NCBI GenBank assembly: GCA_902556855.1
Contig: CACDXJ010000001.1
Span: forward strand, 62,001-126,000
DNA length: 64,000 nucleotides
Direction of reading: 5' to 3'
From: an uncultured Pelagibacteraceae bacterium
Lineage (GTDB): Bacteria > Pseudomonadota > Alphaproteobacteria > Pelagibacterales > Pelagibacteraceae
Positions within the stretch are counted from its first letter, which is position 1. Each line of letters opens with the position of its first letter. Positions 39,477 through 49,243 of the stretch are shown one piece after another. A program made the position numbers and the translations under genes. The notes below the pieces were generated by a model. That model was not told the origin of the DNA. It did not search any database and was given only the letters and a program-made list of their open reading frames with translations.

Positions 39477-39980
39477 ATGAAATTCAAACTGCTAATAAGT
39501 TTATTATTCACTGTCATTATGTTTGTTCATGCTCAAGCAGAACAAGGAGATGCAGATATCTCATTTTACACTGGTACTTTTGACGTTATAGATAAAGAGG
39601 GTGATGATCAAACCACTTTATTTGGAATAGAACACAAAAATCCAAACTTATTTAGAGACACTATTCTTGGAAAGTTCAAACCTGTTACTGGAGCTTTTAT
39701 GACAGGAAATAGTTCTGTTTATCTTTACACAGGTATTGAAGCTCAATATGGAATAGGTCCATTAAAAATTTTGCCGAGTTTTACTCCTGGTTATTATGAA
39801 AAAGGAGACGGCAAAGACCTAGGCAGTGTACTAGAATTTAAAAGTGAGGTTAAAATAGGTCTGGATATTTTCGAAAATTCTAAATTAAGTTACAGTTACA
39901 GCCATATTTCTAATAATGACTGGGGTGATACTAATCCAGGAACAGATAATCAACATATAACTTTTTCAAAAAACTTTTAA
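39477..39980 (+). CDS. PagL-like lipid A 3-O-deacylase (acyloxyacyl hydrolase) family outer-membrane protein
   Basis: Signal peptide; ...SYSYSHISNNDWGDTNPGTDNQHITFSKNF with H-x-S motif and C-terminal F. Confidence 0.72.
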   Translation: MKFKLLISLLFTVIMFVHAQAEQGDADISFYTGTFDVIDKEGDDQTTLFGIEHKNPNLFRDTILGKFKPVTGAFMTGNSSVYLYTGIEAQYGIGPLKILPSFTPGYYEKGDGKDLGSVLEFKSEVKIGLDIFENSKLSYSYSHISNNDWGDTNPGTDNQHITFSKNF

Positions 39981-39985
39981 TAATA

Positions 39986-41134
39986 ATGAATCTTAAAGAT
40001 TGTTATAATTTTGAAGATTTTAGAAGATTAGCAAAAAAAAATTTACCAGCTCCAATTTTTCATTACATAGATGGAGGCTCTGATGATGAGACTACTTTAA
40101 AAAGAAATACAGAATCATTTTTAAAATGTGATTTGGTACCTAATATTCTGGCTAGTGTTGGAGAACCCGATCTCTCAACAACTGTTTTTGGTCAGAAAAT
40201 TGATATGCCTTTATTTTTAGCACCAACTGCAATGCAAAGATTATATCATCACGATGGAGACAAAGCTTCAGCGAGAGCTGCAGAAAAATTTGGAACCTTT
40301 TATAGCATGTCGACTATGGCAACATCTTCAATTGAGGAAATAGCTAATGTTGCAAGCGGACCTAAGATGTTTCAACTTTATATTCATAAAGATCAAGGTT
40401 TAACAGATAATTTAATAGATAGATGTAAAACGGCAGGATTTAAATCTTTATGTTTAACTGTTGATACAGTTGTAGCAGGAAATAGAGAAAGAGATCATAA
40501 ATGGGGTTTTACTACGCCACCAAAATTAACTTTAAAAAGTATTATGAGTTTTGCGATGCATCCTAAATGGGCATTTAATTATTTGACTAATAAAAAATTT
40601 GAGTTAGCAAATGTTTCTCATTGGACAAAAAAAGGATCTAGTATCGCTAAAGGAGTAATGGATTATATCAACGAACAATATGATCCAGCGATGAGCTGGA
40701 AAGATGCTGAGTATGTTGTAAAAAAATGGGGAGGGCCATTTGCATTAAAAGGTGTTATGTCGGTAGAAGATGCAAAAAGAGCAATTGATATTGGAGCTTC
40801 TGCAATTTTATTATCCAATCACGGTGGAAGGCAACTTGATGGATCACGATCACCTTTCGATCAACTGCCAGCAATAAAGGAAGCAGTTGGAGATAAATTA
40901 GAAATAATTTTAGATGGAGGAATAAGAAGAGGCACCCATGTTCTAAAAGCGTTATCATTAGGTGCAACAGCATGCAGCTTTGGAAAAGGTTTTTTATTTG
41001 CACTAGGTGCTGGCGGGCAAGCCGGAGTAGAGCAAATTTTAAAAAGAATGAGAGAAGAAATAAGAAGAGATATGATTTTACTAGGTTGCAAGAGCATAAA
41101 AGAGCTAAATAGCTCTAAAATTGCATATAGGTGA
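39986..41134 (+). CDS. FMN-dependent alpha-hydroxy acid oxidase/dehydrogenase (LldD-like)
   Basis: FHYIDGGSDDETTLKRN, FLAPTAMQRLYH, ILLSNHGGRQLDGS, DGGIRRGTHVLKALSLGA. Confidence 0.95.
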   Translation: MNLKDCYNFEDFRRLAKKNLPAPIFHYIDGGSDDETTLKRNTESFLKCDLVPNILASVGEPDLSTTVFGQKIDMPLFLAPTAMQRLYHHDGDKASARAAEKFGTFYSMSTMATSSIEEIANVASGPKMFQLYIHKDQGLTDNLIDRCKTAGFKSLCLTVDTVVAGNRERDHKWGFTTPPKLTLKSIMSFAMHPKWAFNYLTNKKFELANVSHWTKKGSSIAKGVMDYINEQYDPAMSWKDAEYVVKKWGGPFALKGVMSVEDAKRAIDIGASAILLSNHGGRQLDGSRSPFDQLPAIKEAVGDKLEIILDGGIRRGTHVLKALSLGATACSFGKGFLFALGAGGQAGVEQILKRMREEIRRDMILLGCKSIKELNSSKIAYR

Positions 41135-41183
41135 TGCAAAAAAACTAATATGCAAAAGCGACAATTTATTTTAGGCTAAAACT

Positions 41184-42347
41184 ATGAAACTTGCGAAAAA
41201 TTTAGAAAGATTGGGTACTGAAACTGCTTTCAGTGTATTAGCTGAAGCTAAAAAACTTGAGGCACAGGGAAAAGAAATGATACACCTAGGTTTAGGACAA
41301 CCCGATTTTAAAACTCCCCAACACATAATGGATGCAGCTAAAAAAGCTATTGATGATGGACATCATGGATATGTTTTAGCGAACGGTATTACAGAATGCA
41401 GGCAAGCTGTTTCTAGAAAAATAAAAAGTTTGTACAAAAAAGATGTAGATCCAGAGAGAATTATGATTATGCCGGGTGGTAAACCCACGATGTATTATGC
41501 AATTCAAATGATTGGAGAACCTGGCGCAGAGATAGTTCATCCAACCCCTGGATTTCCAATTTATGAGTCGATGATTAATTATACCGGAGCAAAAGCTGTT
41601 CCTTATGATTTAACAAAGGAAAAAGATTTAAAGTTTGATCCAGAAAAGATTTTATCTTTAATCACTGACAAAACAAGATTAGTAATTTTAATTAACCCGA
41701 ACAATCCAACAGGCAGTTTTGTTGAAAAGCCCGCAATAGATTTTCTTGCAGAGGGTTTAAAGAAGCATCCTCATGTATATATATTAAGTGATGAAATTTA
41801 TAGTAGACAAATTTTTGATGGAAAAGAAATGCCGACATTTTTTAATTATCCAGATTTGCAAGATAGATTAATAGTCTTAGATGGATGGAGCAAAGCTTAT
41901 TCTATGACAGGTTGGAGAATGGGATGGAGTGTATGGCCAGAAAGCTTAATTTCACATGTAACAAAGTTAGCGATAAATAGTTTCTCCTGCGTAAATGCGC
42001 CCTCCCAGTTTGCTGGAATAGCAGCATTAGATGGACCAGATGATTCTATTCATCATATGATGGAAAAATTCGATCAAAGAAGAAAATTAATTCATAAAGG
42101 ATTAAACGATTTGCCTGGTGTGGAATGCAGTATGCCTGGTGGTGCTTTTTACGCTTTTCCCAATGTAAAGGGAACAGGTATGAGTGGGAGTGAATTTTCA
42201 AAGAAATGTATGCATGAGGCAGGTGTGGCAATTGTTCCAGGTACAGCTTTTGGTAAAACATCAGTGGATTATGTGCGATTTAGCTTTGCCGCTTCGAGGG
42301 ATAACATTCAAAAAGCACTAGAAAAAATATCAAAAATGCTTAAGTAG
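41184..42347 (+). CDS. PLP-dependent aminotransferase class I/II (aspartate aminotransferase family)
   Basis: ILINPNNPTGSF, YILSDEIYSRQIFDG, LDGWSKAYSMTGWRMGW. Confidence 0.95.
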   Translation: MKLAKNLERLGTETAFSVLAEAKKLEAQGKEMIHLGLGQPDFKTPQHIMDAAKKAIDDGHHGYVLANGITECRQAVSRKIKSLYKKDVDPERIMIMPGGKPTMYYAIQMIGEPGAEIVHPTPGFPIYESMINYTGAKAVPYDLTKEKDLKFDPEKILSLITDKTRLVILINPNNPTGSFVEKPAIDFLAEGLKKHPHVYILSDEIYSRQIFDGKEMPTFFNYPDLQDRLIVLDGWSKAYSMTGWRMGWSVWPESLISHVTKLAINSFSCVNAPSQFAGIAALDGPDDSIHHMMEKFDQRRKLIHKGLNDLPGVECSMPGGAFYAFPNVKGTGMSGSEFSKKCMHEAGVAIVPGTAFGKTSVDYVRFSFAASRDNIQKALEKISKMLK

Positions 42348-42349
42348 GA

Positions 42350-43852
42350 TTGATTATGAGCAGTTTACAAATGCCAAAAGTTGATAGTGCAATCATGTCT
42401 GAAAAAGACAGAATTGCTTCAGATCTTCGTGGAATAATAAATTCGAAAAATGTTCTTTCTAGTCCTGATGAATTAAGGCCTTTTGAAACTGATGGTTTAA
42501 CAGCGTACAGACAAATGCCTCTTTTAGTAGTTATGCCTGAGACTGTTAAAGAAGTCAGTCAAATTTTACAATATTGTAACCAAAATAAAATTAAAGTAGT
42601 TCCAAGAGGAGCTGGAACAGGTTTATCTGGTGGTTCTATGCCTCTAGAAGATTGTGTTTTAATTGCAATGGGTAAATTTAACAAAATTATTGAAGTCGAT
42701 TATGAAAACAGATGTGTAGTTACACAACCATGTGTTACAAATTTAGCAATCACTCACGCTGTTCAAGACAAAGGTTTTTACTACGCTCCAGACCCATCAA
42801 GTCAAATTGCATGTTCTATTGGTGGAAATGTTGCTGAAAATTCTGGTGGAGTTCACTCTCTTAAATACGGCGCTACTACGAATAACCTTTTGGGTATCGA
42901 GGTAGTCCTAATGGATGGAACAATAACAAGGTTCGGCGGAAAAGCAATGGATGCAGAAGGATACGATTTTCTTGGCTTGATGACAGGATCAGAAGGTTTA
43001 CTTGGTGTTATAACAGAGGTAACTGTAAAAATTTTAAAATCTCCTGAAGTTGTTAAAGCTGCTTTAGTAGGCTTTCCATCAATTGAAGATGCAGGAAATT
43101 GTGTTGCACAAATAATTGCAGAGGGATGTATTCCTGCAGGTATGGAAATTATGGATAAAGCTTTAACAAAGGCAACTAATGATTATTCCAAAGCAGGTTA
43201 TCCAACTGACGCTGAAGCAATGATGATTATAGAGTTTGATGGAACAGAACATGAAGTTGAGGCCTATATTGGGAAGGCAAAAGAAATTGCTGAAAAAAAT
43301 AATTCTTCAAGTTTAAAAATTAGCAAATCGAATGAAGAAAGACTAAAATTTTGGGCTGGTAGAAAAGCAGCTTTTCCAGCTTGTGGAGTTTTAGCTCCTG
43401 ATTACATGTGTATGGACGGTTCAATTCCTAGAGGAAAGCTAGCCGAGGTGTTAAATGAAATCTCAAGGTTGTCTAAGAAGTACAAACTTCCAGTAGCTAA
43501 CGCATTCCATGCGGGCGATGGAAATCTTCATCCCTTAATAATGTTTGATGCAAATGACAAAGAGTCTTTAAGAAAATGTGAGGAATTTGGAGCTGATATT
43601 TTAAAGTACTGCGTTAAAGTCGGCGGTGCACTAACAGGAGAACACGGAGTGGGTATTGAGAAAAGAGAATTAATGTGTGAGGCATTCAATGATAAAGATA
43701 TACAGCAACAATTAACAATTAAAGTGGCTTTAGATCCTAATTCTTTATTAAATCCAGGCAAAGTTTATCCAATACTAAGAAAATGTGCTGAGGAAGGAAG
43801 GGTTCATGTCCATGGAGGAAAAACAAAATTCCCAGACATCCCTAGATTTTAA
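42350..43852 (+). CDS. glcD: Glycolate oxidase subunit GlcD (FAD-linked oxidase)
   Basis: VPRGAGTGLSGGSMP, DPSSQIACSIGGNVAENSGGVHSLKYG, HAGDGNLHPLI, GEHGVGIEKRELM. Confidence 0.95.
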   Translation: MIMSSLQMPKVDSAIMSEKDRIASDLRGIINSKNVLSSPDELRPFETDGLTAYRQMPLLVVMPETVKEVSQILQYCNQNKIKVVPRGAGTGLSGGSMPLEDCVLIAMGKFNKIIEVDYENRCVVTQPCVTNLAITHAVQDKGFYYAPDPSSQIACSIGGNVAENSGGVHSLKYGATTNNLLGIEVVLMDGTITRFGGKAMDAEGYDFLGLMTGSEGLLGVITEVTVKILKSPEVVKAALVGFPSIEDAGNCVAQIIAEGCIPAGMEIMDKALTKATNDYSKAGYPTDAEAMMIIEFDGTEHEVEAYIGKAKEIAEKNNSSSLKISKSNEERLKFWAGRKAAFPACGVLAPDYMCMDGSIPRGKLAEVLNEISRLSKKYKLPVANAFHAGDGNLHPLIMFDANDKESLRKCEEFGADILKYCVKVGGALTGEHGVGIEKRELMCEAFNDKDIQQQLTIKVALDPNSLLNPGKVYPILRKCAEEGRVHVHGGKTKFPDIPRF

Positions 43853-45065
43853 TCAAAACGTTTTTAAACCGTCTTCTAGAGAGGAAATAGTTGAGATTGT
43901 AAAAAACTGTTATAGAAAAAATATTCCCCTAGAAATCAACGGTTTAAAATCAAAAAATAAAATTGGAAGAAATTTTCAATCTGAAAAAACTTTAGACCTA
44001 TCTAACTATAAAGGTATAATTGATTATAAACCTGAGGAGCTTTATATAAAAGTTAAAGCAGGAACACCACTAAAAGAAATAATAGAAGAGCTTAATAAAA
44101 ATAATCAACAACTAGCCTTTGAACCAAATGATTTTGGTTATTTATTTTCTGGAGAAAGTAATAGTGGTTCTATTGGTGGAGTCGTCTCATGTAATTTTGC
44201 AGGCTCTAGAAGGTTCAAAGTTGGCAGTGTTCGAGATCATATACTAGGATTTCAAGGGATAAATGGAAAAGGTGAAACTATTAAATCAGGAGGAACAGTA
44301 GTTAAAAATGTTACTGGTTATGATTTAAGTAAATTAATATCAGGATCTTTCGGCACACTTACAATTTTAACCGAACTTTCAATAAAAGTATTACCAAAAC
44401 CGGAAACAAGCAAAACCTTGGTAATAAAGAATCCTCATCTGAAAAAAGCCCTGGACTATCTTGGAAAAGGATTATCATCTTCAACCGATCCCTCGGGTGG
44501 AGTGTTTTATCCAGATTATTTTGGAAAAAATTTTGTATTAAATGATCTTACGCATGAGGGAGGTTTAACTGCTATCAGAATTGAAGGTCCGATAAATTCT
44601 GTAGATCAGAGACTGAACAGATTATCCAAAGAATTAGGTCTTCTGGATCAAGAACTTTCAATTTTAGACAATGAACAAAGTAATATTTTTTGGAATAGAA
44701 CAAAAAATTTAGAAGTTTTTAAAAATTTAAAAGATAATCTATTAAGAATTGTTGTTCCTATTAGTGAGACTTTACAAGTAATACAAAAATTCAAAAATTA
44801 TGATATAAAATATTTTATCGACTGGGGAGGAAGCCTTATTTGGGCTTCCTTTGATCAATTAAATATAAAAATACTAAATGAAATTAAGGATATAGTAAAA
44901 AAACATCAGGGTTATATTACATTAATTAAAGTCGATGAGGATCTGAAAGCCTCTGCTGATATTTTTACAATAGATCCAATTAAGTATAAAATAAGTGAAA
45001 AAATTAAAAGGAGTTTTGATCCTAAAAGAATTTTTAACCCGGGGAAAATGTACACAGGAATTTAA
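43806..45065 (+). CDS. glcE: Glycolate oxidase subunit GlcE (track ORF begins 43785; SD-proximal Met at 43806)
   Basis: FAD-binding LNGLKSKNKIGRNFQ-type segment, SGSIGGVVSCNFAGSRRFKVGSVRDHILGFQGINGKGE. Confidence 0.92.
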   Translation: MSMEEKQNSQTSLDFNQNVFKPSSREEIVEIVKNCYRKNIPLEINGLKSKNKIGRNFQSEKTLDLSNYKGIIDYKPEELYIKVKAGTPLKEIIEELNKNNQQLAFEPNDFGYLFSGESNSGSIGGVVSCNFAGSRRFKVGSVRDHILGFQGINGKGETIKSGGTVVKNVTGYDLSKLISGSFGTLTILTELSIKVLPKPETSKTLVIKNPHLKKALDYLGKGLSSSTDPSGGVFYPDYFGKNFVLNDLTHEGGLTAIRIEGPINSVDQRLNRLSKELGLLDQELSILDNEQSNIFWNRTKNLEVFKNLKDNLLRIVVPISETLQVIQKFKNYDIKYFIDWGGSLIWASFDQLNIKILNEIKDIVKKHQGYITLIKVDEDLKASADIFTIDPIKYKISEKIKRSFDPKRIFNPGKMYTGI

Positions 45066-46364
45066 ATGCAAACATCATTTACTGACAAACAACTTCAGGA
45101 CAAAGATAATAAAACAAGTGAAACAATAATTAGAAAATGCGTTCACTGTGGAATGTGTAATGCCACTTGTCCTACTTATGGAATTAATGGTGAGGAACTA
45201 GAAGGACCACGAGGAAGAATATATCTAATTAAAGATATGTTAGAAAATAAAAAACCTGCAACTAAAGAAATTGCAAAACATATAGACAGTTGTTTATCTT
45301 GTTATTCGTGCATGACTACATGTCCATCAGGAGTTAATTACATGCATTTGATTGACCATGGAAGAAATTATGTAGAAGAAACCTATAAAAGGCCTTTATT
45401 AGACAGATTATTTAGAAATATTCTCTCGTTTGTATTACCGAGGCCTAAAATGTTTTTGTTAATGGCCTGGTCTTCTAAAATTATAAAACCATTTAGTTTT
45501 TTATTTCCAAAATTTATAAGAAATGCATTGAACTTAATGCCTGATAAAATACCTGGAAAGAAATTAAAAGAAAAAAAAGTCTACGAGGTTGAAAAGGGCA
45601 AAAAAGTTTCTAGAGTTGCCTTACTGACTGGATGTGTTCAAAGAGTTATATCTCCTGAGATAAATGAGTCAACCATTAGACTTTTAAACAGACATAATGT
45701 TGAAGTTGTCGTTATGCCAGACATAAACTGCTGTGGATCTTTGAATCATCATTTAGGTAAGCAAAAATTAGCACACGAGTCCTTTAAGAATAATATTAAT
45801 AGTTGGCATGAAGAATATCTTAAGAATGGTTTAGACGCTATTATAAGCAATACATCTGGTTGCGGCACAACTTTAAAAGATTATGGTCATATTTTTAAAA
45901 ATGACCAAGATCTAAAAAAAAAGGCAAAAAAAATTTCCGAATTAACAAAAGATATTACTGAATACTTAGATGAGAATTTAAAGCTAAATATAAATCTTAA
46001 TACTGAGAAAAAATATAAAATTGCTTATCATTCAGCTTGTTCGATGCAACATGGACAAAAAATTCACCAACAACCTAAAGATTTAATTTCAAAAACTGGT
46101 AACGAGGTTCTCGAAATACCGGAAGGACATTTATGTTGCGGCTCTGCTGGCACATATAATATTCTTCATCAGAAAATGGCTAAATCTTTATTAAAGAATA
46201 AAGTTAAAAATATTGAAAAAATTTCTCCAGATTTTATTTCTACTGGTAATATAGGTTGCATGACACAAATTTCCTCAGGGACTAGAATTCCCATTATTCA
46301 TACAGTTGAATTACTTGATTGGTTCACAGGAGGACCAAAACCAAATAAATTAAATAATTTCTAA
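45066..46364 (+). CDS. glcF: Glycolate oxidase iron-sulfur subunit GlcF
   Basis: CVHCGMCNATCPTYG, CLSCYSCMTTCPSGV, CCG motifs. Confidence 0.96.
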   Translation: MQTSFTDKQLQDKDNKTSETIIRKCVHCGMCNATCPTYGINGEELEGPRGRIYLIKDMLENKKPATKEIAKHIDSCLSCYSCMTTCPSGVNYMHLIDHGRNYVEETYKRPLLDRLFRNILSFVLPRPKMFLLMAWSSKIIKPFSFLFPKFIRNALNLMPDKIPGKKLKEKKVYEVEKGKKVSRVALLTGCVQRVISPEINESTIRLLNRHNVEVVVMPDINCCGSLNHHLGKQKLAHESFKNNINSWHEEYLKNGLDAIISNTSGCGTTLKDYGHIFKNDQDLKKKAKKISELTKDITEYLDENLKLNINLNTEKKYKIAYHSACSMQHGQKIHQQPKDLISKTGNEVLEIPEGHLCCGSAGTYNILHQKMAKSLLKNKVKNIEKISPDFISTGNIGCMTQISSGTRIPIIHTVELLDWFTGGPKPNKLNNF

Positions 46365-46365
46365 A

Positions 46366-47322
46366 ATGAAAAAAAAAATTTTGGTTACTAGAAAACTTCT
46401 TAAAGAAAACGAGGAGAAGTTGAAAAGTTTATTTGATGTGACTTTAAATAAAGATGATAAAATTTATTCACCTCAAGAAATTATAAGCGGATCTAAAAAT
46501 TATGATGGTATCTTAAGTTCTGTTACAGATCCAATTAATGCAGATACTATATCTAAATTATCAAGCTCTATTAAAATCATTGCTAACGGTGCAGTTGGTT
46601 TCGGAAATATAGATATTAAAGCCGCAAAAGAAAAAGGAATAACCGTAACTAATACTCCTGATGTTTTAACTGACGCGACAGCTGATATTCAAATATTGCT
46701 TTTATTAGGTGCATCAAGAAAAGCTTATGAAGGTCGTATTGCAGCTGAAACTCAGAATTGGAAATGGTCTTGGGATTTTTTATTAGGAAAACAAATGTCA
46801 AATAAGAGATTAGGAATCCTTGGAATGGGTAGAATAGGTAGAGCGGTAGCTAAAAGAGCAAAAGCTTTTGGCATGGAAATTCACTATCATAATAGATCTA
46901 AACTTTCTTCTGATTTAGAAGATGGTGCGATTTATCATAAAGATATAAAAAGTTTGTTTGAAAAAAGTGAATTTTTATCAATTAATTGTCCTGCTACACC
47001 GGAAACAAAAAACTTAATAAATAAAGAAACTCTGAGTTATTTAAAAGATAATACTGTTATTGGAAATGCAGCTAGAGGAGACATCGTTGATGATGATGCC
47101 ATGATAGAAGCTATAAAAAATGGAACTGTATTTGCATATGGATTAGACGTTTATAACGGCGAGCCTAAAATTCATCCTGAATATTTAAAGTTAAAAAATA
47201 TTTTTTTACTTCCACATTTAGGCAGTGCAACAAAAAGAACCAGGTGGGATATGGCATTTAGGGCCACAAAAAATTTGGAAGATTTTTTTTCAGGGAAAAA
47301 ACCCCAAGATCAGGTGAATTAG
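46366..47322 (+). CDS. D-isomer-specific 2-hydroxyacid dehydrogenase (glyoxylate/hydroxypyruvate reductase-like)
   Basis: LGILGMGRIGRAVAKRAKAFGMEIHYHNRS, GNAARGDIVDDDAMI, LLPHLGSATKRTR. Confidence 0.95.
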   Translation: MKKKILVTRKLLKENEEKLKSLFDVTLNKDDKIYSPQEIISGSKNYDGILSSVTDPINADTISKLSSSIKIIANGAVGFGNIDIKAAKEKGITVTNTPDVLTDATADIQILLLLGASRKAYEGRIAAETQNWKWSWDFLLGKQMSNKRLGILGMGRIGRAVAKRAKAFGMEIHYHNRSKLSSDLEDGAIYHKDIKSLFEKSEFLSINCPATPETKNLINKETLSYLKDNTVIGNAARGDIVDDDAMIEAIKNGTVFAYGLDVYNGEPKIHPEYLKLKNIFLLPHLGSATKRTRWDMAFRATKNLEDFFSGKKPQDQVN

Positions 47323-47425
47323 TACACCTGTAGATTGAATCTGCAATTTAAAATAATTCTAAATAAATCGAGACTCTGAATTGAGATTATGTTTAAATCT
47401 TGAAGTTAACTAACGAGGAGGACAT

Positions 47426-48574
47426 ATGTCAAAAATAAAAAAAGGGGTAAAAACTCCATCAAGACGTAAATTCTTTAAAGCAGCAGCAGCTACGGGTGCT
47501 GCAGCAGCAGCAACAGTTGCAATGCCTAACGTTGCATTTGGTGCTCCGCAAACTTTAAAGATGCAAGCGGCTTGGCCGTCAGGCGCTAACATTTTCTTTG
47601 AAATGGCTGGCGACTACGCAAAAATGGTAGGCGACATGTCTGGAGGTGAATTAAAAATTGATCTTCAGCCAGTTGGAGCTGTAGTAAAGACTTCGGAAAT
47701 TGGACAAGCAGTAAGTTCAGGTGTACTTGATATGGGTCACTGGGTAACAGCTTACTGGTATGGAAAAAATCCAGCAGCTTCTCTATTCGGTACTGGTCCG
47801 TCATACGGAATGTCATCTCAAGAAATTATGGGATGGATAGAGTATGGTGGAGGTAGAAAACTTTATGATGAAACACTTGCAAAAGTTGGTTTCGATTATA
47901 TAGGGTTCTTCCACATGCCAATGCCTGCACAGCCTTTTGGATGGTTCAAAAAGAACGTAACAAAAGTATCTGATGTAAAAGGTATGAAGTACAGAACAGT
48001 AGGATTAGCTACTAACGTATTAACAGCAATGGGAATGGTTGTAAGACAATTACCAGGAGGTGAAATTCAGCCTGCAATGAAGACAGGTTTAATTGAAGCT
48101 GCTGAGTTTAACAACCCAACATCAGACTCTCAGTTTGGTATGCAAGACGTTTCTAAGCATTATCACTTAGGAAGCTTCCACCAATCACAAGAGATGTTTG
48201 AAATCCCTGTAAATAAGAAGACATTTAATGGATTATCGCCTAAACATCAGGCTATCCTAAAAAATGCTGCTTATGCTGCAAACAGTGATAACTACTTTAA
48301 AGCATTAGTAAGATACTCTGCTGATTTATCTAAACTGATGAACCAGCACAAAGTAAATGTGTATCAAACATCTGATGCGATCTTAGCTCAACAACTAAAA
48401 GGTTGGGATAAAGTAATTGGTGATTTCAATAAGAAAGATCCATTCTTTAAAAAGATTGTAGATTCACAGAAGAAATACGCTAAGAGAGTTATGAAGTACT
48501 TACTCATGAATCAACCTAATTACAAGTTGGCTTATGAGAATGAGTTCGGCTCAATAGCAAAAGTTAAAATTTAA
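47426..48574 (+). CDS. TRAP transporter substrate-binding protein (DctP/TakP-like), Tat signal peptide
   Basis: SRRKFFKAAAATGAAAAA...AFGAP Tat leader; TLKMQAAWPSGANIFFEMAGDYAKMV...; strong SD GAGGAGG; dctQM follow. Confidence 0.94.
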   Translation: MSKIKKGVKTPSRRKFFKAAAATGAAAAATVAMPNVAFGAPQTLKMQAAWPSGANIFFEMAGDYAKMVGDMSGGELKIDLQPVGAVVKTSEIGQAVSSGVLDMGHWVTAYWYGKNPAASLFGTGPSYGMSSQEIMGWIEYGGGRKLYDETLAKVGFDYIGFFHMPMPAQPFGWFKKNVTKVSDVKGMKYRTVGLATNVLTAMGMVVRQLPGGEIQPAMKTGLIEAAEFNNPTSDSQFGMQDVSKHYHLGSFHQSQEMFEIPVNKKTFNGLSPKHQAILKNAAYAANSDNYFKALVRYSADLSKLMNQHKVNVYQTSDAILAQQLKGWDKVIGDFNKKDPFFKKIVDSQKKYAKRVMKYLLMNQPNYKLAYENEFGSIAKVKI

Positions 48575-48591
48575 TTATATTTTAATCATAA

Positions 48592-48620
48592 AAGGGGGCG
48601 TTTTTACGCCCCCTTTTTTT
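48592..48620 (+). terminator. Rho-independent terminator/attenuator between TRAP binding protein and dctQM
   Basis: GGGGGCG-TTTTTA-CGCCCCC followed by TTTTTTT. Confidence 0.92.
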
Positions 48621-48658
48621 ATGGAAATAATAAAAAAATTAGAATAGTTTAAAAATTC

Positions 48659-49243
48659 ATGAGGGGATTTATTCATTTTGCAGATACTTTAAGCACTTCC
48701 GTAGGGAAGGCATTTTCATGGTGCATTGTGATCTTAATGGGCGGTACTTGTTATGAGGTTGTTATGGCATATGCCTTCAATGCTCCTACCTTATGGAATT
48801 TTGATTTCAGTTTACAAATGTACGGTGCGATTTTTATGATGGCAGGTGCTTACACTTTATCTACAGAGGCTCATGTAAGAGGAGATGTAATTTACAGACT
48901 TTTCAAACCAAGAACTCAAGGTTATATTGATTTAATTTTATACTTTATATTTTTCTTTCCAGGCGTGTTGGCTTTAGCATTTTATGGTTATGAATACGCT
49001 TCACTTGCTTGGAAGATAAAAGAAACAAGTTGGAACAGTCCAGCTCAAATCCAAATTTATATGGCGAAATCTTTGATACCAGCCGCTGGAATTTTACTGG
49101 TTATCCAAGGTATTAGCGAAGTATGTAGATCAATTATTTGTATTCAAACCGGTCACTGGCCTGCTCGGATGGTAGTAGCAGAGGAGACAGAAAAAATGTT
49201 AATGCGAACTTCACAAGACGAGGATCAAAAAGATGTTATTTAG
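48659..49243 (+). CDS. TRAP transporter small permease (DctQ)
   Basis: Four-TM DctQ-like; MAGAYTLSTEAHVRGDVIYRLF. Confidence 0.92.
   Translation: MRGFIHFADTLSTSVGKAFSWCIVILMGGTCYEVVMAYAFNAPTLWNFDFSLQMYGAIFMMAGAYTLSTEAHVRGDVIYRLFKPRTQGYIDLILYFIFFFPGVLALAFYGYEYASLAWKIKETSWNSPAQIQIYMAKSLIPAAGILLVIQGISEVCRSIICIQTGHWPARMVVAEETEKMLMRTSQDEDQKDVI

Noticed and set aside
40755-41139. Two antisense ORFs opposite the LldD-like gene
   Set aside because: Opposite-strand frames of a conserved coding region with biased composition; no independent support.
41135-41183. Glycine or other riboswitch upstream of the glycolate genes
   Set aside because: The spacer is only about 49 bp with no convincing stem architecture.
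42350-43852. Frameshift or fusion between glcD and glcE (67-bp ORF overlap)
   Set aside because: The overlap is due to the track choosing the first ATG; a good SD precedes the internal Met at 43806, so these are two normal overlapping genes.
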